Of a DNA stretch of 64,000 nt, positions 17,997 through 26,659 are shown one piece after another (positions within the stretch are counted from its first letter, which is position 1; each line of letters opens with the position of its first letter). Made by a program: the position numbers and the translations under genes. The notes under the pieces are model-generated. The model searched no databases and was not told the origin of the DNA. It was given only the letters and a program-made list of their open reading frames with translations. Source of the DNA: Ignavibacteria bacterium (lineage in GTDB: Bacteria > Bacteroidota > Ignavibacteria > Ignavibacteriales > Ignavibacteriaceae); NCBI GenBank assembly GCA_017302895.1, contig JAFLBV010000002.1, positions 434,001-498,000 on the forward strand, read 5' to 3'.

Positions 17997-18443
17997 CTAA
18001 TTAATGAACCTGGGGAGCAGAGTTTTTGACTGAGCAAGAGCTTCGTTGAACAGTATTTCGGACTCCGGCTCACAGAGTACGAGTTCTATGTTTTCGGAAA
18101 TAGAAGCCAGATCAGTTTCGACCAGATGTTTTATCAGGAAAAAGTTCTTTCTCGCGAGGGCTATGAAAAGTTTAACCGGATTCCCGCTGTATGTCGATTT
18201 CCGTTCAGCAAGAAACTTAATCTTTTTTCTGATAAACTCCATATCCATCCCGGACAAATCATCGATCACAATTCCTATGGCGAATTCCTTCTTTTGCTTT
18301 GCCAGAATATCAATCTGAAACTCACCGATGTCGGGCGGATCCGGTATATATGTACCGTATCGCCTGCCGAGAGTCGAGTATCCACTTGATCTCAACTTAA
18401 AATACAGCTTGTCTGTCAGGTCTCTTTTATTTAACGATTGCAT
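17997..18443 (-). CDS. Unknown protein in the lexA operon
   Basis: 148 aa, not recognised. It is soluble, with no signal peptide or membrane segment. A central stretch, FQIDILAKQKKEFAIGIVID, alternates as two beta-strands with a conserved-looking Asp, which loosely recalls the core of PD-(D/E)XK nucleases. The expected E-x-K is not there, so I do not assign that fold. An FLAERK helix and an ALARKNF strand follow. It is third in lexA - WYL protein - this gene, 16 bp after the WYL gene, so it is probably induced with the SOS response. Its start ATG has CGGAGG-like sequence just upstream on the minus strand. Confidence 0.6.
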   Translation of the reverse strand: MQSLNKRDLTDKLYFKLRSSGYSTLGRRYGTYIPDPPDIGEFQIDILAKQKKEFAIGIVIDDLSGMDMEFIRKKIKFLAERKSTYSGNPVKLFIALARKNFFLIKHLVETDLASISENIELVLCEPESEILFNEALAQSKTLLPRFIN

Positions 18444-18459
18444 AATTTCCTCCGGGTTC

Positions 18460-18708
18460 CTATTGAAAGCGGGATGTATTAACTACTCTGGGAGCGAATT
18501 TCTCCTGTTCAAGTACCTTGATATTATAGATTTTGCGAAACTCAAATTTTTGAATCGTATCTGTATCACTTATTTTTCCATATATCGTCTTTTTACCTTC
18601 TTTGTCACAAGAAATGATGTACGGATCAATTACCAGTTGTTGCATTGAATAGTAAAATCTGATTTTGTTTCTGTTTTTGATTGCTTTGTTCAATATATCT
18701 GTTTTCAT
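18460..18708 (-). CDS. Stand-alone WYL-like domain protein
   Basis: 82 aa, almost exactly one WYL domain with no DNA-binding domain attached. The pattern follows the family: AIKNRNKIRFYY at the N-terminus, then VIDPYIIS, a GKKTIYGK strand in place of the WYL motif itself, and KFEFRKIYNIKVLEQEKF matching the family's FxxxRI end. WYL domains sense nucleic-acid or nucleotide ligands and usually sit behind a helix-turn-helix in transcription regulators. Here the domain lies 9 bp after lexA and 16 bp before an unknown gene. It could modulate LexA or the companion protein. The domain call rests on pattern only. Confidence 0.65.
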   Translation of the reverse strand: MKTDILNKAIKNRNKIRFYYSMQQLVIDPYIISCDKEGKKTIYGKISDTDTIQKFEFRKIYNIKVLEQEKFAPRVVNTSRFQ

Positions 18709-18717
18709 TTTAATTCC

Positions 18718-19359
18718 TCAGTTATACCACCTTAAAACACCGACAACTTTACCGGCTATTGAAAAATCACTTGTTGGCTTTATCTCGATAACGGGGAATG
18801 CATCATTCTCCGGAACAAGAGTAGTCTTGCCATCTTTTTTCAGGTATCTTTTCACCGTTGCATCACCGTCAACCATCGCAACAACGATATCGTAATTGTG
18901 TACCGGTTTCTTTGGTGAGACTACGACAATATCGCCTTCGTAGATCCCGGCATTTATCATGCTGTCCCCTTTCACCTTAAGAGCATAGCAGTCATCAGTA
19001 GTTCTCACGAAGACCGAATCGATTACGATGCTTCCCTCAAGATTTTCCTCCGCCAGAATTGGCAATCCGGCTGCAACTCTTCCAACTACCGGAACATTAA
19101 TTGCTGAATCGATTCGCGACTCTGTCTCCCGGTCAAATCCGGAATCTGTTCTCAAGGAAATTCCCCTGCTTACATTGCTGCTCATATTCAGATATCCTTT
19201 TTTGTAGAGAGTATCCAAATGCTTTTTTGCTCCACTTGGGGAGTTAAAACCAAAATGTGATGCTATCTCTCTTACTGAGGGAGCATATCCATTGTTCCCG
19301 ATATACTGAGATACAAATACCAGTATCTCTTTTTGTCTGTCTGTAAGGTCGTTTTTCAC
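18718..19359 (-). CDS. lexA: LexA repressor
   Basis: 213 aa. The N-terminal winged helix is TDRQKEILVFVSQYI with the recognition-helix region SVREIASHFGFNSPSGAKKHL. The self-cleavage site is Ala97-Gly98 in RVAAGLP, and the catalytic dyad is Ser133 (KGDSM) and Lys170 (ATVKRYL). It represses DNA-damage genes and cleaves itself when RecA filaments form. The start is GTG at 19359 with AGGTGA upstream. Its promoter carries an 18 bp palindrome between the -35 and -10 boxes, indicating autoregulation. It leads a three-gene unit with a WYL-domain protein and an unknown protein. Confidence 0.95.
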   Translation of the reverse strand: MKNDLTDRQKEILVFVSQYIGNNGYAPSVREIASHFGFNSPSGAKKHLDTLYKKGYLNMSSNVSRGISLRTDSGFDRETESRIDSAINVPVVGRVAAGLPILAEENLEGSIVIDSVFVRTTDDCYALKVKGDSMINAGIYEGDIVVVSPKKPVHNYDIVVAMVDGDATVKRYLKKDGKTTLVPENDAFPVIEIKPTSDFSIAGKVVGVLRWYN

Positions 19360-19380
19360 TGTTCACCTAAAGTAATCAAT

Positions 19381-19420
19381 TGTACACCACAAATATAGTG
19401 TACAGATGTACACTTGTCAA
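19381..19420 (-). promoter_or_regulatory. lexA: lexA promoter with LexA operator in the spacer
   Basis: Read on the minus strand: a consensus -35 TTGACA (complement at 19415-19420), a 17 bp spacer, and -10 TATATT (complement at 19392-19397). The spacer is filled by the perfect palindrome AGTGTACA-GA-TGTACACT (plus-strand 19397-19414), i.e. GTAC-N4-GTAC. A third half-site TGTACAC lies at 19381-19387, near the expected transcription start. The geometry fits steric repression by LexA. The box resembles the N4-spaced LexA sites of Firmicutes and cyanobacteria rather than the Escherichia coli CTGT-N8-ACAG. Confidence 0.78.
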
Positions 19421-19518
19421 GTACTTTCTGCAATTTTTTTTAAGAAAAATGTTTTACATTGCCAGTTAAGGGCATGCTTCTTATATTTTTGATTGATTTA
19501 TTATATTTTAGGCAAAAA

Positions 19519-20301
19519 TTGAAGATATTAATTTCAAATGACGACGGCATAGATTCCTACGGAATAATTGCCTTGGGAAGGGAGCTCGAGAAATTTGGTG
19601 AAGTGTTCATTGTTGCTCCCATTTTCGAACAAAGTGCTGCCGGGCACTCAATCACCATGAAGAGACCACTGAAAGTAGTAAAACATTTCGTGGAAGGCAG
19701 ATTTTTTGGATATGCTATTAACGGAACACCGGCTGACTGTGTAAAAATCGGTATTACAAAAGTTCTTAACTTCATTCCTGATGTCGTGGTCTCCGGAATC
19801 AACCATGGTTCAAACACCGCTACTAATATCGTTTACTCGGGTACCGTGTCTGCTGCCAGAGAGGCATCAATGATGGATATCCCCGGAATTGCTTTTTCGA
19901 TAAATGGCAGAACTTCGGAAAATATCGACTGGGCAGCCGAAGCGGCTGCAATAATCACGGTTAAAGCTCTCGAACACGGCTTCGAAAAAGGGAAACTGCT
20001 GAATGTAAATTTCCCGAATCTTCCAAAATCAGAGATTAAAGGTACCCTTATCACAAGACAGGGAATATCCAGATTTGCTGATACTTATGACACAGTACAC
20101 GATATTATTGGAAGAGAGTATCACCAGCTCAAGGGCGATTTTATCAATCTTGACGGTACTGATCTTTCCATCGACCAGAATGCAATCGAAAATGGTTACA
20201 TCTCGATTACCCCGATCCAACTCGATTCAACAGACCATCAGGAGATCGCCAAAATAAAAACCTGGAACTTTGAAGATTTGAATGGAACCAATGGAAGTTA
20301 G
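19519..20301 (+). CDS. surE: 5'-nucleotidase SurE
   Basis: 260 aa from a TTG at 19519. This start gives the family N-terminus MKILISNDDGID, where the two aspartates bind the divalent metal; upstream in-frame starts (19459, 19474) would add an unrelated hydrophobic leader. Other signatures are the VVSGINHGSNTATNIVYSGTVSAAREA block, with the Asn and Ser metal/phosphate ligands. SurE removes the phosphate from nucleoside monophosphates and is a stationary-phase survival enzyme. AGG lies 8 bp before the TTG. It is followed 2 bp later by the von Willebrand-like membrane protein. Its promoter region abuts the lexA operator, but nothing shows it is LexA-controlled. Confidence 0.93.
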   Translation: MKILISNDDGIDSYGIIALGRELEKFGEVFIVAPIFEQSAAGHSITMKRPLKVVKHFVEGRFFGYAINGTPADCVKIGITKVLNFIPDVVVSGINHGSNTATNIVYSGTVSAAREASMMDIPGIAFSINGRTSENIDWAAEAAAIITVKALEHGFEKGKLLNVNFPNLPKSEIKGTLITRQGISRFADTYDTVHDIIGREYHQLKGDFINLDGTDLSIDQNAIENGYISITPIQLDSTDHQEIAKIKTWNFEDLNGTNGS

Positions 20302-20303
20302 AA

Positions 20304-22445
20304 TTGCCTGAGCAAATATCACTTCTGATTTCGGGGTCATGGCTCTACTACTTCATCGCTGCATCTCTGCTGGCTGTGCTGGCATGGTATTATTACAGAA
20401 TCACCATACCTGTTGTCTCAACCGCCAAAAGAACTTTCCTGTTGATTTTGAGAAGTTCAATTCTCATGACACTTGCTTTACTTTTGTTCAGTCCGGCGCT
20501 AAATCTGGGCTTTACATCGATACAGAAACCGGTTAATTATTTTTTCATCGACAGATCCGAATCGATCAGGTTTGACGATGGAACAAAGAGAGAAGAAGTA
20601 ATCAACAAATTTCTGGCTGACCTCGCCGCATCGCCTCTCGGTAAAAATTCCAAAGTTTTTTCATTCTCCAAATTAGTGGATTCCATTTCCTCGAATAGTG
20701 CATCAGGAAAACTGAAATTTGACGGAGAGGTAACGAATTTTGAGAGCATATTTGAATTTGCCAAGGAAAAAAAAATAAAAAATGCTACCATCACTATCGT
20801 TTCTGATGGTGTCATGACTGATGGCACAAATCCACTTATCAGTGCCGGAAAACTCGGTGTTCCGGTCTGGTCAGTCCTTATTGGCGATTCTACCGTTAAA
20901 AAAGATATAGCAGTGGAAAATGTTTTGTACAACGACTATATTTTTAAGGGAAGTCGTTCCCCTGTTACTGCTACCTTGCAGGTGGCAGGATTTCCGAATA
21001 CAGATATAAAAGTCGATCTCACTGAAGACGGTAGAATTATCGAGTCTGCTAACGTATCAGTTGATAAAAATGGCTCTACATCAATTAATTTCACATATAT
21101 CCCGAATTCGACAGGGATTAAAAAACTTGCAGTGACCGCAAAAATTTTCCCGGCTGAGGTAAACAAGCAAAACAACACCTTTCCGTTCTTTGTTAATGTA
21201 ATTGACAACAGAAAAAAGGTGCTCGTTTTATCCGGTGCCCCAACACCTGATGTTACATTCATCAAAAATGCCCTCTCAGGAGACTCCAATCTGACAGTAA
21301 GATCAATGACTTTTGATGCTTCAGATAAACCACTCGAAAAGGATATTAATAGCTCTGTTCTCGACAGCACGGGGGTCCTTGTACTGGTTAACTATCCTGT
21401 CAAATCAATCCCGGGATCAATCCAGGATAAAGTTGTTGATCTTATTTCAAACAGGAATGTTCCCGTATTCATACTGATCAATCAATACTCTGATCTCGCA
21501 CTTCTGAAAAAAATTGAGCCCTGGCTGCCGGTTACGCTTCGACCCGGAGCCGGTGTTGATTTCGAGGCTCAACTTTCGATGGCGGAGGGGGTTGAAAGAA
21601 ATCCACTCTTCTATTCGAGTGACCCTGCATCGCTGAAAGAATGGGATGCACTTCCCCCTGTTCTGATTCCCAATCTGCGGGCTGATGCAAGACCTGAGAG
21701 TCAGGTACTGGCTTTCGTAAAATTGAACAATAAAGTGTTGCCTAACCCCTTGATTGTCAGCCGGAATTTTGGTTTTAAGCGGTCTTTGGCAATAATCGCA
21801 GGAGATATCTGGAAATGGAAATTGAAGGCGAAGAAGGAAAAGTTGTTTGATGATTTTCTTTTCAGTTCGGCAAAATGGCTTGGAGCGGTCAAAGACAAAA
21901 AAAGATTCAGCGTAAGAACCAACAAAAGATTCTATTCCAGGAATGAGCAGGTTGAGTTTATTGCAGAGGCTTATACAGAGTCGTTCGACCCTCTTTCCGA
22001 TGCCGATGTTAAAATTTTGATCAACTCTCCCGGTGGCAAAACTGAATTCAACCTTTCACCGGTTGGATCCGGAATTTATCAGGGAATATACAAACCTGAA
22101 AAGGTTGGCGATCATACATTTTCAGGTACAGGTTCACTCGCCGGGAATCCTTTTGGTACTGATCCGGGTACTTTTAATATCGGTGATGTAAATATCGAAA
22201 TGGTTGACCCTTACGCTAACCCCGGTTTTCTAAGAGACCTGTCCTCACTAACCGGTGGGAATTTCTATACTTACACCAACTACCTTAAATTCTTTGATGA
22301 ACTGGAAAAAGCAAACAAGGAAACATCACTGGAATTCAGGGAGAACAAATCCCACAATCTGTGGAACAACTCATGGATGCTGATAGTGCTTGTCTTATTG
22401 CTTTCGACTGAATGGTTTTTAAGAAAAAGAGAAGGTATGATGTAG
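20304..22445 (+). CDS. Membrane protein with von Willebrand A-like domain
   Basis: 713 aa. Two N-terminal membrane helices (about residues 12-30 and 42-62) and one near the C-terminus (about 688-705) bracket a large extracytoplasmic part. Residues about 75-200 look like a von Willebrand A domain with a MIDAS-type D-R-S-E-S and a later SDG. A middle section (about 305-410, KVLVLSGAPTPDVTFIKNAL) resembles a class I amidotransferase-like fold. A beta-rich segment, with NSPGGKTEFNLSPVGSGIYQG, follows. This architecture matches uncharacterised BatA-like proteins common in Bacteroidetes relatives. Translation starts at TTG, 2 bp after surE, and stops 1 bp before comF. Function unknown. Confidence 0.72.
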   Translation: MPEQISLLISGSWLYYFIAASLLAVLAWYYYRITIPVVSTAKRTFLLILRSSILMTLALLLFSPALNLGFTSIQKPVNYFFIDRSESIRFDDGTKREEVINKFLADLAASPLGKNSKVFSFSKLVDSISSNSASGKLKFDGEVTNFESIFEFAKEKKIKNATITIVSDGVMTDGTNPLISAGKLGVPVWSVLIGDSTVKKDIAVENVLYNDYIFKGSRSPVTATLQVAGFPNTDIKVDLTEDGRIIESANVSVDKNGSTSINFTYIPNSTGIKKLAVTAKIFPAEVNKQNNTFPFFVNVIDNRKKVLVLSGAPTPDVTFIKNALSGDSNLTVRSMTFDASDKPLEKDINSSVLDSTGVLVLVNYPVKSIPGSIQDKVVDLISNRNVPVFILINQYSDLALLKKIEPWLPVTLRPGAGVDFEAQLSMAEGVERNPLFYSSDPASLKEWDALPPVLIPNLRADARPESQVLAFVKLNNKVLPNPLIVSRNFGFKRSLAIIAGDIWKWKLKAKKEKLFDDFLFSSAKWLGAVKDKKRFSVRTNKRFYSRNEQVEFIAEAYTESFDPLSDADVKILINSPGGKTEFNLSPVGSGIYQGIYKPEKVGDHTFSGTGSLAGNPFGTDPGTFNIGDVNIEMVDPYANPGFLRDLSSLTGGNFYTYTNYLKFFDELEKANKETSLEFRENKSHNLWNNSWMLIVLVLLLSTEWFLRKREGMM

Positions 22446-23129
22446 GTGGCACGGCTTGTTTCAAAACTTGCTGATGTTATTGTCCCCCGGTTTTGTATCC
22501 ACTGCGAATCTCTTCTCCCCTTCGAGGCAAATTTTTTGTGTAAAAAGTGTTTCGAGACAGAGCCCAAACTTAACCATTTCGATTTAATGAAGTTGCACCA
22601 CGAAAAGTTTCACGACGGGGTGATAACTGATCTCTTCTCACTGGCTAAATTTACTCACGAGTCCCCTCTTAGAACACTGGTCGTATCTCTAAAGTATAAC
22701 GATTTATATCACGCAGGAAAGTATCTCGGCGATCTGATTGGAGCGCACTTCAATGAGGCATTCAGTGTCTTGGGTATCGATTATATCGTTCCGGTTCCCC
22801 TTCACCGATTAAGAATGATTGAGAGGGGTTTTAACCAGTCAGAAGAAATAGCCAAAGGAATAAGCAGTGTAACAGGACTATCTGTGGAAAAGAGCCATCT
22901 CAGAAGAATTCGCTACACCGAGGCTCAAGTGGTTACCGGATCGAAAAGTGGAAGGGAGGGCAATCTTATAGGGGCATTTAAAGCAAAAAACCCACTGCAG
23001 TTCACATCAAAAAACATCCTTTTGGTTGATGATGTAATTACCACGGGTTCGACAATCCGGGAAGCAGCCAAAGCCCTTTGGGATTCCGGTGCTTCCAATA
23101 TCTATGCAACTTCGGTTTTGATAGCCTGA
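22446..23129 (+). CDS. comF: ComF-family phosphoribosyltransferase-like protein
   Basis: 227 aa. The N-terminus has a four-cysteine zinc finger (CIHC ... CKKC, residues 17-36). The C-terminal phosphoribosyltransferase domain contains PVPLHRLRMIERGFNQS and the PRPP-binding LLVDDVITTGSTI. The family is needed for DNA uptake in naturally competent bacteria, though many carriers are not known to be competent. The start is GTG, directly after the preceding stop. Its own stop abuts the convergent argS stop with no spacer. Confidence 0.88.
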   Translation: MARLVSKLADVIVPRFCIHCESLLPFEANFLCKKCFETEPKLNHFDLMKLHHEKFHDGVITDLFSLAKFTHESPLRTLVVSLKYNDLYHAGKYLGDLIGAHFNEAFSVLGIDYIVPVPLHRLRMIERGFNQSEEIAKGISSVTGLSVEKSHLRRIRYTEAQVVTGSKSGREGNLIGAFKAKNPLQFTSKNILLVDDVITTGSTIREAAKALWDSGASNIYATSVLIA

Positions 23130-24758
23130 CTACATCTTCTCAGGAGCAGTTACACCAAGGATACTTAAACCATTTGAAATAACGGTTTTAACTGCATTTA
23201 CCAAAGCAAGTCGAGCCCCGGCGAGTCCTGGTTCACTACCAATAATTCTGCAGACGGTATAAAATTTATGAAATGCCGCTGCAAGTTCTTCAAGATACGC
23301 ACAAAGAATCACTGCATCAAGCACCTTTGCTGCACTCTCTACAACATCCGGATATGACAACAATTTCTTAATCAGTCGTTGTTCTTCATCAGTAACAAGG
23401 AGTTCCAATTGATCGGTCTGCATTCTCAAACCCTCCTGATCGGTCATCCGAAGGATTGAGCAAATTCTCGCATGTGCATATTGAAGATAAAATACCGGAT
23501 TTTCCTCGGAATGTTTTACCGCTAGGTTCAAATCAAAATTTAGATGTGTCGAAATTGCCCGCATATTGAAGAAGTATCGCACAACATCGGAACCCACCCA
23601 GTCAATCAACTCATCAAGGGTGATATAATTTGCTTTTCTGGTCGACATTTTCACCGCTTTACCATCTTTGATAACGGTTACAAACTGATGAATCATCACC
23701 TTTACTTTTTCGATATCGTAGCCAAGTTCAGCGAGAGCTGCCAGAACATCGGGATATGTGGCTGTGTGATCGGATCCAAAAAGATCGACAATAAAATCGT
23801 AACCACGCTCAAATTTTGTGGCATGGTATGCAATATCCGGCAGTCTGTAAGTGGGTTCTCCGGTATTTTTAACTATTACCTTATCTTTTTCGTTGCCAAG
23901 ATCGGAGAGTCTTAACCAGACAGCCCCGTCTTTTTCGTAACTTAGGTCCCTGTCTTTGAAAGTTTTTAACAAACCGTCAATTTTCCCATCTTCATAAAGG
24001 GAATTCTCGTTGAAGAAAACATTGTGTTTTATCCCAATCCGTTCGAGTGTTTTCTTTATATCCTCGAAAATTACTCTTTCAGCCTCTTCCTTAAAAATAC
24101 CCTCGGGACCTTCAGATTTAAGGCTGTCACCATGTTTTTCGAACAAATCCTGTGCAATCCCCGTAATATATTCACCCTGATAATGATCCTCCGGAAACTC
24201 CTCCAGCTCGCCTGTCAATTCAAGATAACGCAACCTGACCGAATTGCCGAGAACTCTCATCTGCCTGCCGGCATTGTTAAAATAATATTCCCTGTCCACT
24301 TCAAATCCGGTTGCCTCAAGCAGGTTAGCCATAGTGTCGCCACTAACAGCATTTCTGCCGTGACCTACGGTAAGAGGTCCTGTGGGATTTGCGGAGACGA
24401 ATTCAATTATCGCTCTCTTCCCCCTGTTGGAATCACTTTTACCGAACTGCTTCCCTTCATCAAGAATTTTTTTCACGGATGAAGAAATGTACTCAGGCGT
24501 AAAATAAAAATTTATAAAACCGGGTCCGGCCACCTCAACTTTGGAGATTATTGACCTGTCAAAATTTAGACTGTAGATAATTTCCTGAGCAAGGTCCCTT
24601 GGTTTTTTATCAAGCCGTTTTGCCATCAACATCGCAATATTGGTTGAGAAGTCTCCATGAGATTCAATCTTAGGGATGTCAAAGCTTACTTCGATATCTT
24701 CCGATAACTCAAAATTATTCTTAAGTCCGGCAAACAAACCTGACAAATACTTTTTCAA
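23130..24758 (-). CDS. argS: Arginyl-tRNA synthetase
   Basis: 542 aa class I synthetase, full length. It has the ArgRS N-terminal additional domain, the HIGH-type motif as SANPTGPLTVGHGRN (about residue 112), the DYFN-like REYYFNNAGRQM, and a KMSTRKAN segment in the KMSKS position. The DALR anticodon-binding domain ends at the C-terminal GLSILGVTAPEKM. It charges tRNA-Arg and needs the tRNA to activate arginine. It lies 36 bp after rsfS. Confidence 0.96.
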   Translation of the reverse strand: MKKYLSGLFAGLKNNFELSEDIEVSFDIPKIESHGDFSTNIAMLMAKRLDKKPRDLAQEIIYSLNFDRSIISKVEVAGPGFINFYFTPEYISSSVKKILDEGKQFGKSDSNRGKRAIIEFVSANPTGPLTVGHGRNAVSGDTMANLLEATGFEVDREYYFNNAGRQMRVLGNSVRLRYLELTGELEEFPEDHYQGEYITGIAQDLFEKHGDSLKSEGPEGIFKEEAERVIFEDIKKTLERIGIKHNVFFNENSLYEDGKIDGLLKTFKDRDLSYEKDGAVWLRLSDLGNEKDKVIVKNTGEPTYRLPDIAYHATKFERGYDFIVDLFGSDHTATYPDVLAALAELGYDIEKVKVMIHQFVTVIKDGKAVKMSTRKANYITLDELIDWVGSDVVRYFFNMRAISTHLNFDLNLAVKHSEENPVFYLQYAHARICSILRMTDQEGLRMQTDQLELLVTDEEQRLIKKLLSYPDVVESAAKVLDAVILCAYLEELAAAFHKFYTVCRIIGSEPGLAGARLALVNAVKTVISNGLSILGVTAPEKM

Positions 24759-24794
24759 ATTTCTACTCCATGAGGTAATTTAATTGGATGAGAT

Positions 24795-25172
24795 TCAGCC
24801 GATGGGGTCTTTTAGTTCCTGAACTGGTGCATCACCCCAGAGTCGTTCGAGGTTGTAGAATTGTCTTGATTCATTTCTGAATACATGAACAACAATATCG
24901 GAAAGATCAATAAGTACCCACGAAAGAGCTTTGAATCCCTCTTTTTTCCATACTTTGATCCCTTCGTCGGAAAGGCTTTTATCAACATTGTCGGCGATGG
25001 CTTTTACTTGCATATCTGATTCACCACTACAGATAACGAAATAGTCTGCAATTGTGGTTATGTTTCTAAGATCAAGTATCTTAACATCAACCCCTTTTTT
25101 CTCAAATATCGATTCTGTGATAATCTTTAATATTTGATCCTGTTCCTGGTCCCGTTCGTTCATTTTTTCCAT
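24795..25172 (-). CDS. rsfS: Ribosomal silencing factor RsfS
   Basis: 125 aa, the normal size. Family signatures are DLRNITTIADYFVICSGES, then the VKAIADNVDKSL helix and the WVLIDLSDIVVHVFRNESR strand, ending near the FYNLERLWGDA motif. RsfS binds uL14 on the large subunit and blocks subunit joining when nutrients run low. Its ATG directly abuts the stop of the upstream LytR_C gene, a common pairing of rsfS with LytR-type genes. Confidence 0.93.
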   Translation of the reverse strand: MEKMNERDQEQDQILKIITESIFEKKGVDVKILDLRNITTIADYFVICSGESDMQVKAIADNVDKSLSDEGIKVWKKEGFKALSWVLIDLSDIVVHVFRNESRQFYNLERLWGDAPVQELKDPIG

Positions 25173-25664
25173 TTATTGATTGTTGAAAGGTTTTAAATTT
25201 TTATAATCTTTCCCGATGATAACTATCACATCGAGAAGGTAGTCTTCATTAATATTTTCTGAAACATTTTTCTTGGGGTCAACGCCAAGCACTTTGGCAG
25301 TTTGGAGGGCATTCTCACGGTTTCCCCGGTTGTCGATAACCAGAGTCTCTTCGACATCGAATGATGAATAATTTTCAGCATCTATAATGTCGAAATTATT
25401 CTTCCGCAAATATTCGGTTACTTTTTCACCCAGACCTTTAATTCCACATCCGTTATATATCTTGACCTGAATCAACCTTTGTACTCCCGGTTGATCGCCT
25501 GTCTTTACTTCTTTCGCAGAATCAGCAAGTTTTCCAATACCCGAATAGATAAAATACCCGAGCATAACCAATAGAACGAAAATGGAGATATTCAGCAGGA
25601 CATTGAGGGGTCCCTTTACAGAACTCTTCTCTTTATTCTCAGCACCTTCTTTATTGGAGAACAA
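25173..25664 (-). CDS. Membrane-anchored LytR C-terminal-domain protein
   Basis: 163 aa. One membrane helix (about 20-42, NVLLNISIFVLLVMLGYFIY) is followed by a periplasmic LytR_C domain with the typical VKIYNGCGIKGLGEKVTEYL start and the VLGVDPKKN turn. The catalytic LytR-CpsA-Psr domain that transfers glycopolymers to peptidoglycan is absent, so this is only the accessory domain. No ATG is available before the membrane helix, so a TTG start at 25664 is used. It abuts rsfS. Confidence 0.7.
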   Translation of the reverse strand: MFSNKEGAENKEKSSVKGPLNVLLNISIFVLLVMLGYFIYSGIGKLADSAKEVKTGDQPGVQRLIQVKIYNGCGIKGLGEKVTEYLRKNNFDIIDAENYSSFDVEETLVIDNRGNRENALQTAKVLGVDPKKNVSENINEDYLLDVIVIIGKDYKNLKPFNNQ

Positions 25665-25678
25665 TTTGCCCCAACCTT

Positions 25679-26194
25679 TTAGCGAACAAACCAGTCATCA
25701 TTAAATGAATTTCCCCAGGGGCTGTAATTTCCGTAAAAAGGATTATTGTATCCGTAATACGAATTGTACATGCCCGCAGGGATATTGCGGTACTGAATAC
25801 GAATAACTGTATCATCCCATGGTTTGAAGTTTAACTCTGCTCTGCTGATGTATAGTCCGTTTATGTTGTCCTGAAAGGTTTTACCCAGCGAATTATAAGG
25901 TGAATAGACGAGAGACGCATCAAGTCTGATGTTTAAATTGTCAGAAAATTTATAAAACATACTGTTGGTATAGACTGTTGTTGCTATCCCATGTTCGCCA
26001 AAAGTTGAAAAAGATGCATCAAACGAATGTTTCATCGAAAAATTATCTGAGTTAAAAATATTGGAGAGGAAATTCCCGCCGGTTTCTTTTGAGAAAATAC
26101 CGTCACGAACCTCAGGTTTTGAAAACGGATCTTTTTTGAACTGAGCAAAAGAAACTGCGGTGATCAGCAATACTAAAATCAATATTTTTTTCAT
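25679..26194 (-). CDS. Exported protein of unknown function
   Basis: 171 aa. The signal peptide is MKKILILVLLITAVSFAQ. The mature part is beta-rich and aromatic (many Phe, Tyr, Asn), with a FNSDNFSMKHSFDASFSTFG stretch and a Tyr/Asn/Gly-rich tail near YYGYNNPFYGNYSPWG. This composition suits an outer-membrane or surface-located protein, but it is too short for a full barrel and I do not recognise the family. It lies 14 bp before the LytR_C gene and 34 bp after panD. Confidence 0.6.
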   Translation of the reverse strand: MKKILILVLLITAVSFAQFKKDPFSKPEVRDGIFSKETGGNFLSNIFNSDNFSMKHSFDASFSTFGEHGIATTVYTNSMFYKFSDNLNIRLDASLVYSPYNSLGKTFQDNINGLYISRAELNFKPWDDTVIRIQYRNIPAGMYNSYYGYNNPFYGNYSPWGNSFNDDWFVR

Positions 26195-26228
26195 AATTGT
26201 CTCCGGGTATCGTTCAGATAATCATCAA

Positions 26229-26585
26229 TTAGAAGGTTTTGGTTACTCTGTTGTTGTCATCAACTATCACGACTTTTGGTTTGTAATCAACCAGGGTTTC
26301 GTCTTCCATCATTGCGTAGGATATAACCACAATTTTATCACCAACATAACCTAATCTGGCGGCAGGCCCGTTCAAGCAGATAATGCCCGAACCTCTTTCA
26401 CCGGGTATGGTGTAGGTTTCAAGCCGGCTTCCGTTATTTACATTTACAACTTGTACTTTTTCATACGGTAAAATGTTCGCTTCATCAAGTAGATCGAGAT
26501 CGACAGTCAAACTTCCCTCATAATAAAGTTCGGAAGCTGTAACAGTCGGTCTTTGAATTTTGGATTTACACATTTCTCTTAACAT
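26229..26585 (-). CDS. panD: Aspartate 1-decarboxylase proenzyme
   Basis: 118 aa from the ATG at 26585. This start puts the self-processing Gly24-Ser25 (YEGSLTVD) at the standard position; an upstream TTG at 26603 would add six unusual residues. Cleavage there makes the pyruvoyl cofactor. Other conserved parts are [10 protein letters not shown] with the active-site lysine, the [13 protein letters not shown] loop with catalytic Tyr and Arg, and GPAAR. It produces beta-alanine for pantothenate and CoA. No other pan gene is nearby. Confidence 0.95.
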   Translation of the reverse strand: MLREMCKSKIQRPTVTASELYYEGSLTVDLDLLDEANILPYEKVQVVNVNNGSRLETYTIPGERGSGIICLNGPAARLGYVGDKIVVISYAMMEDETLVDYKPKVVIVDDNNRVTKTF

Positions 26586-26659
26586 TAAGAGTCTTTTCCT
26601 CAAGAATATTTATAAAAAACAATCAAAGATACAAATAATTTGAAACAAATATTAGTTCC

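Noticed and set aside
17997-18443. PD-(D/E)XK nuclease for the third gene of the lexA operon
   Set aside because: Strand pattern is suggestive, but the E-x-K catalytic signature is missing, so the call is left as unknown.
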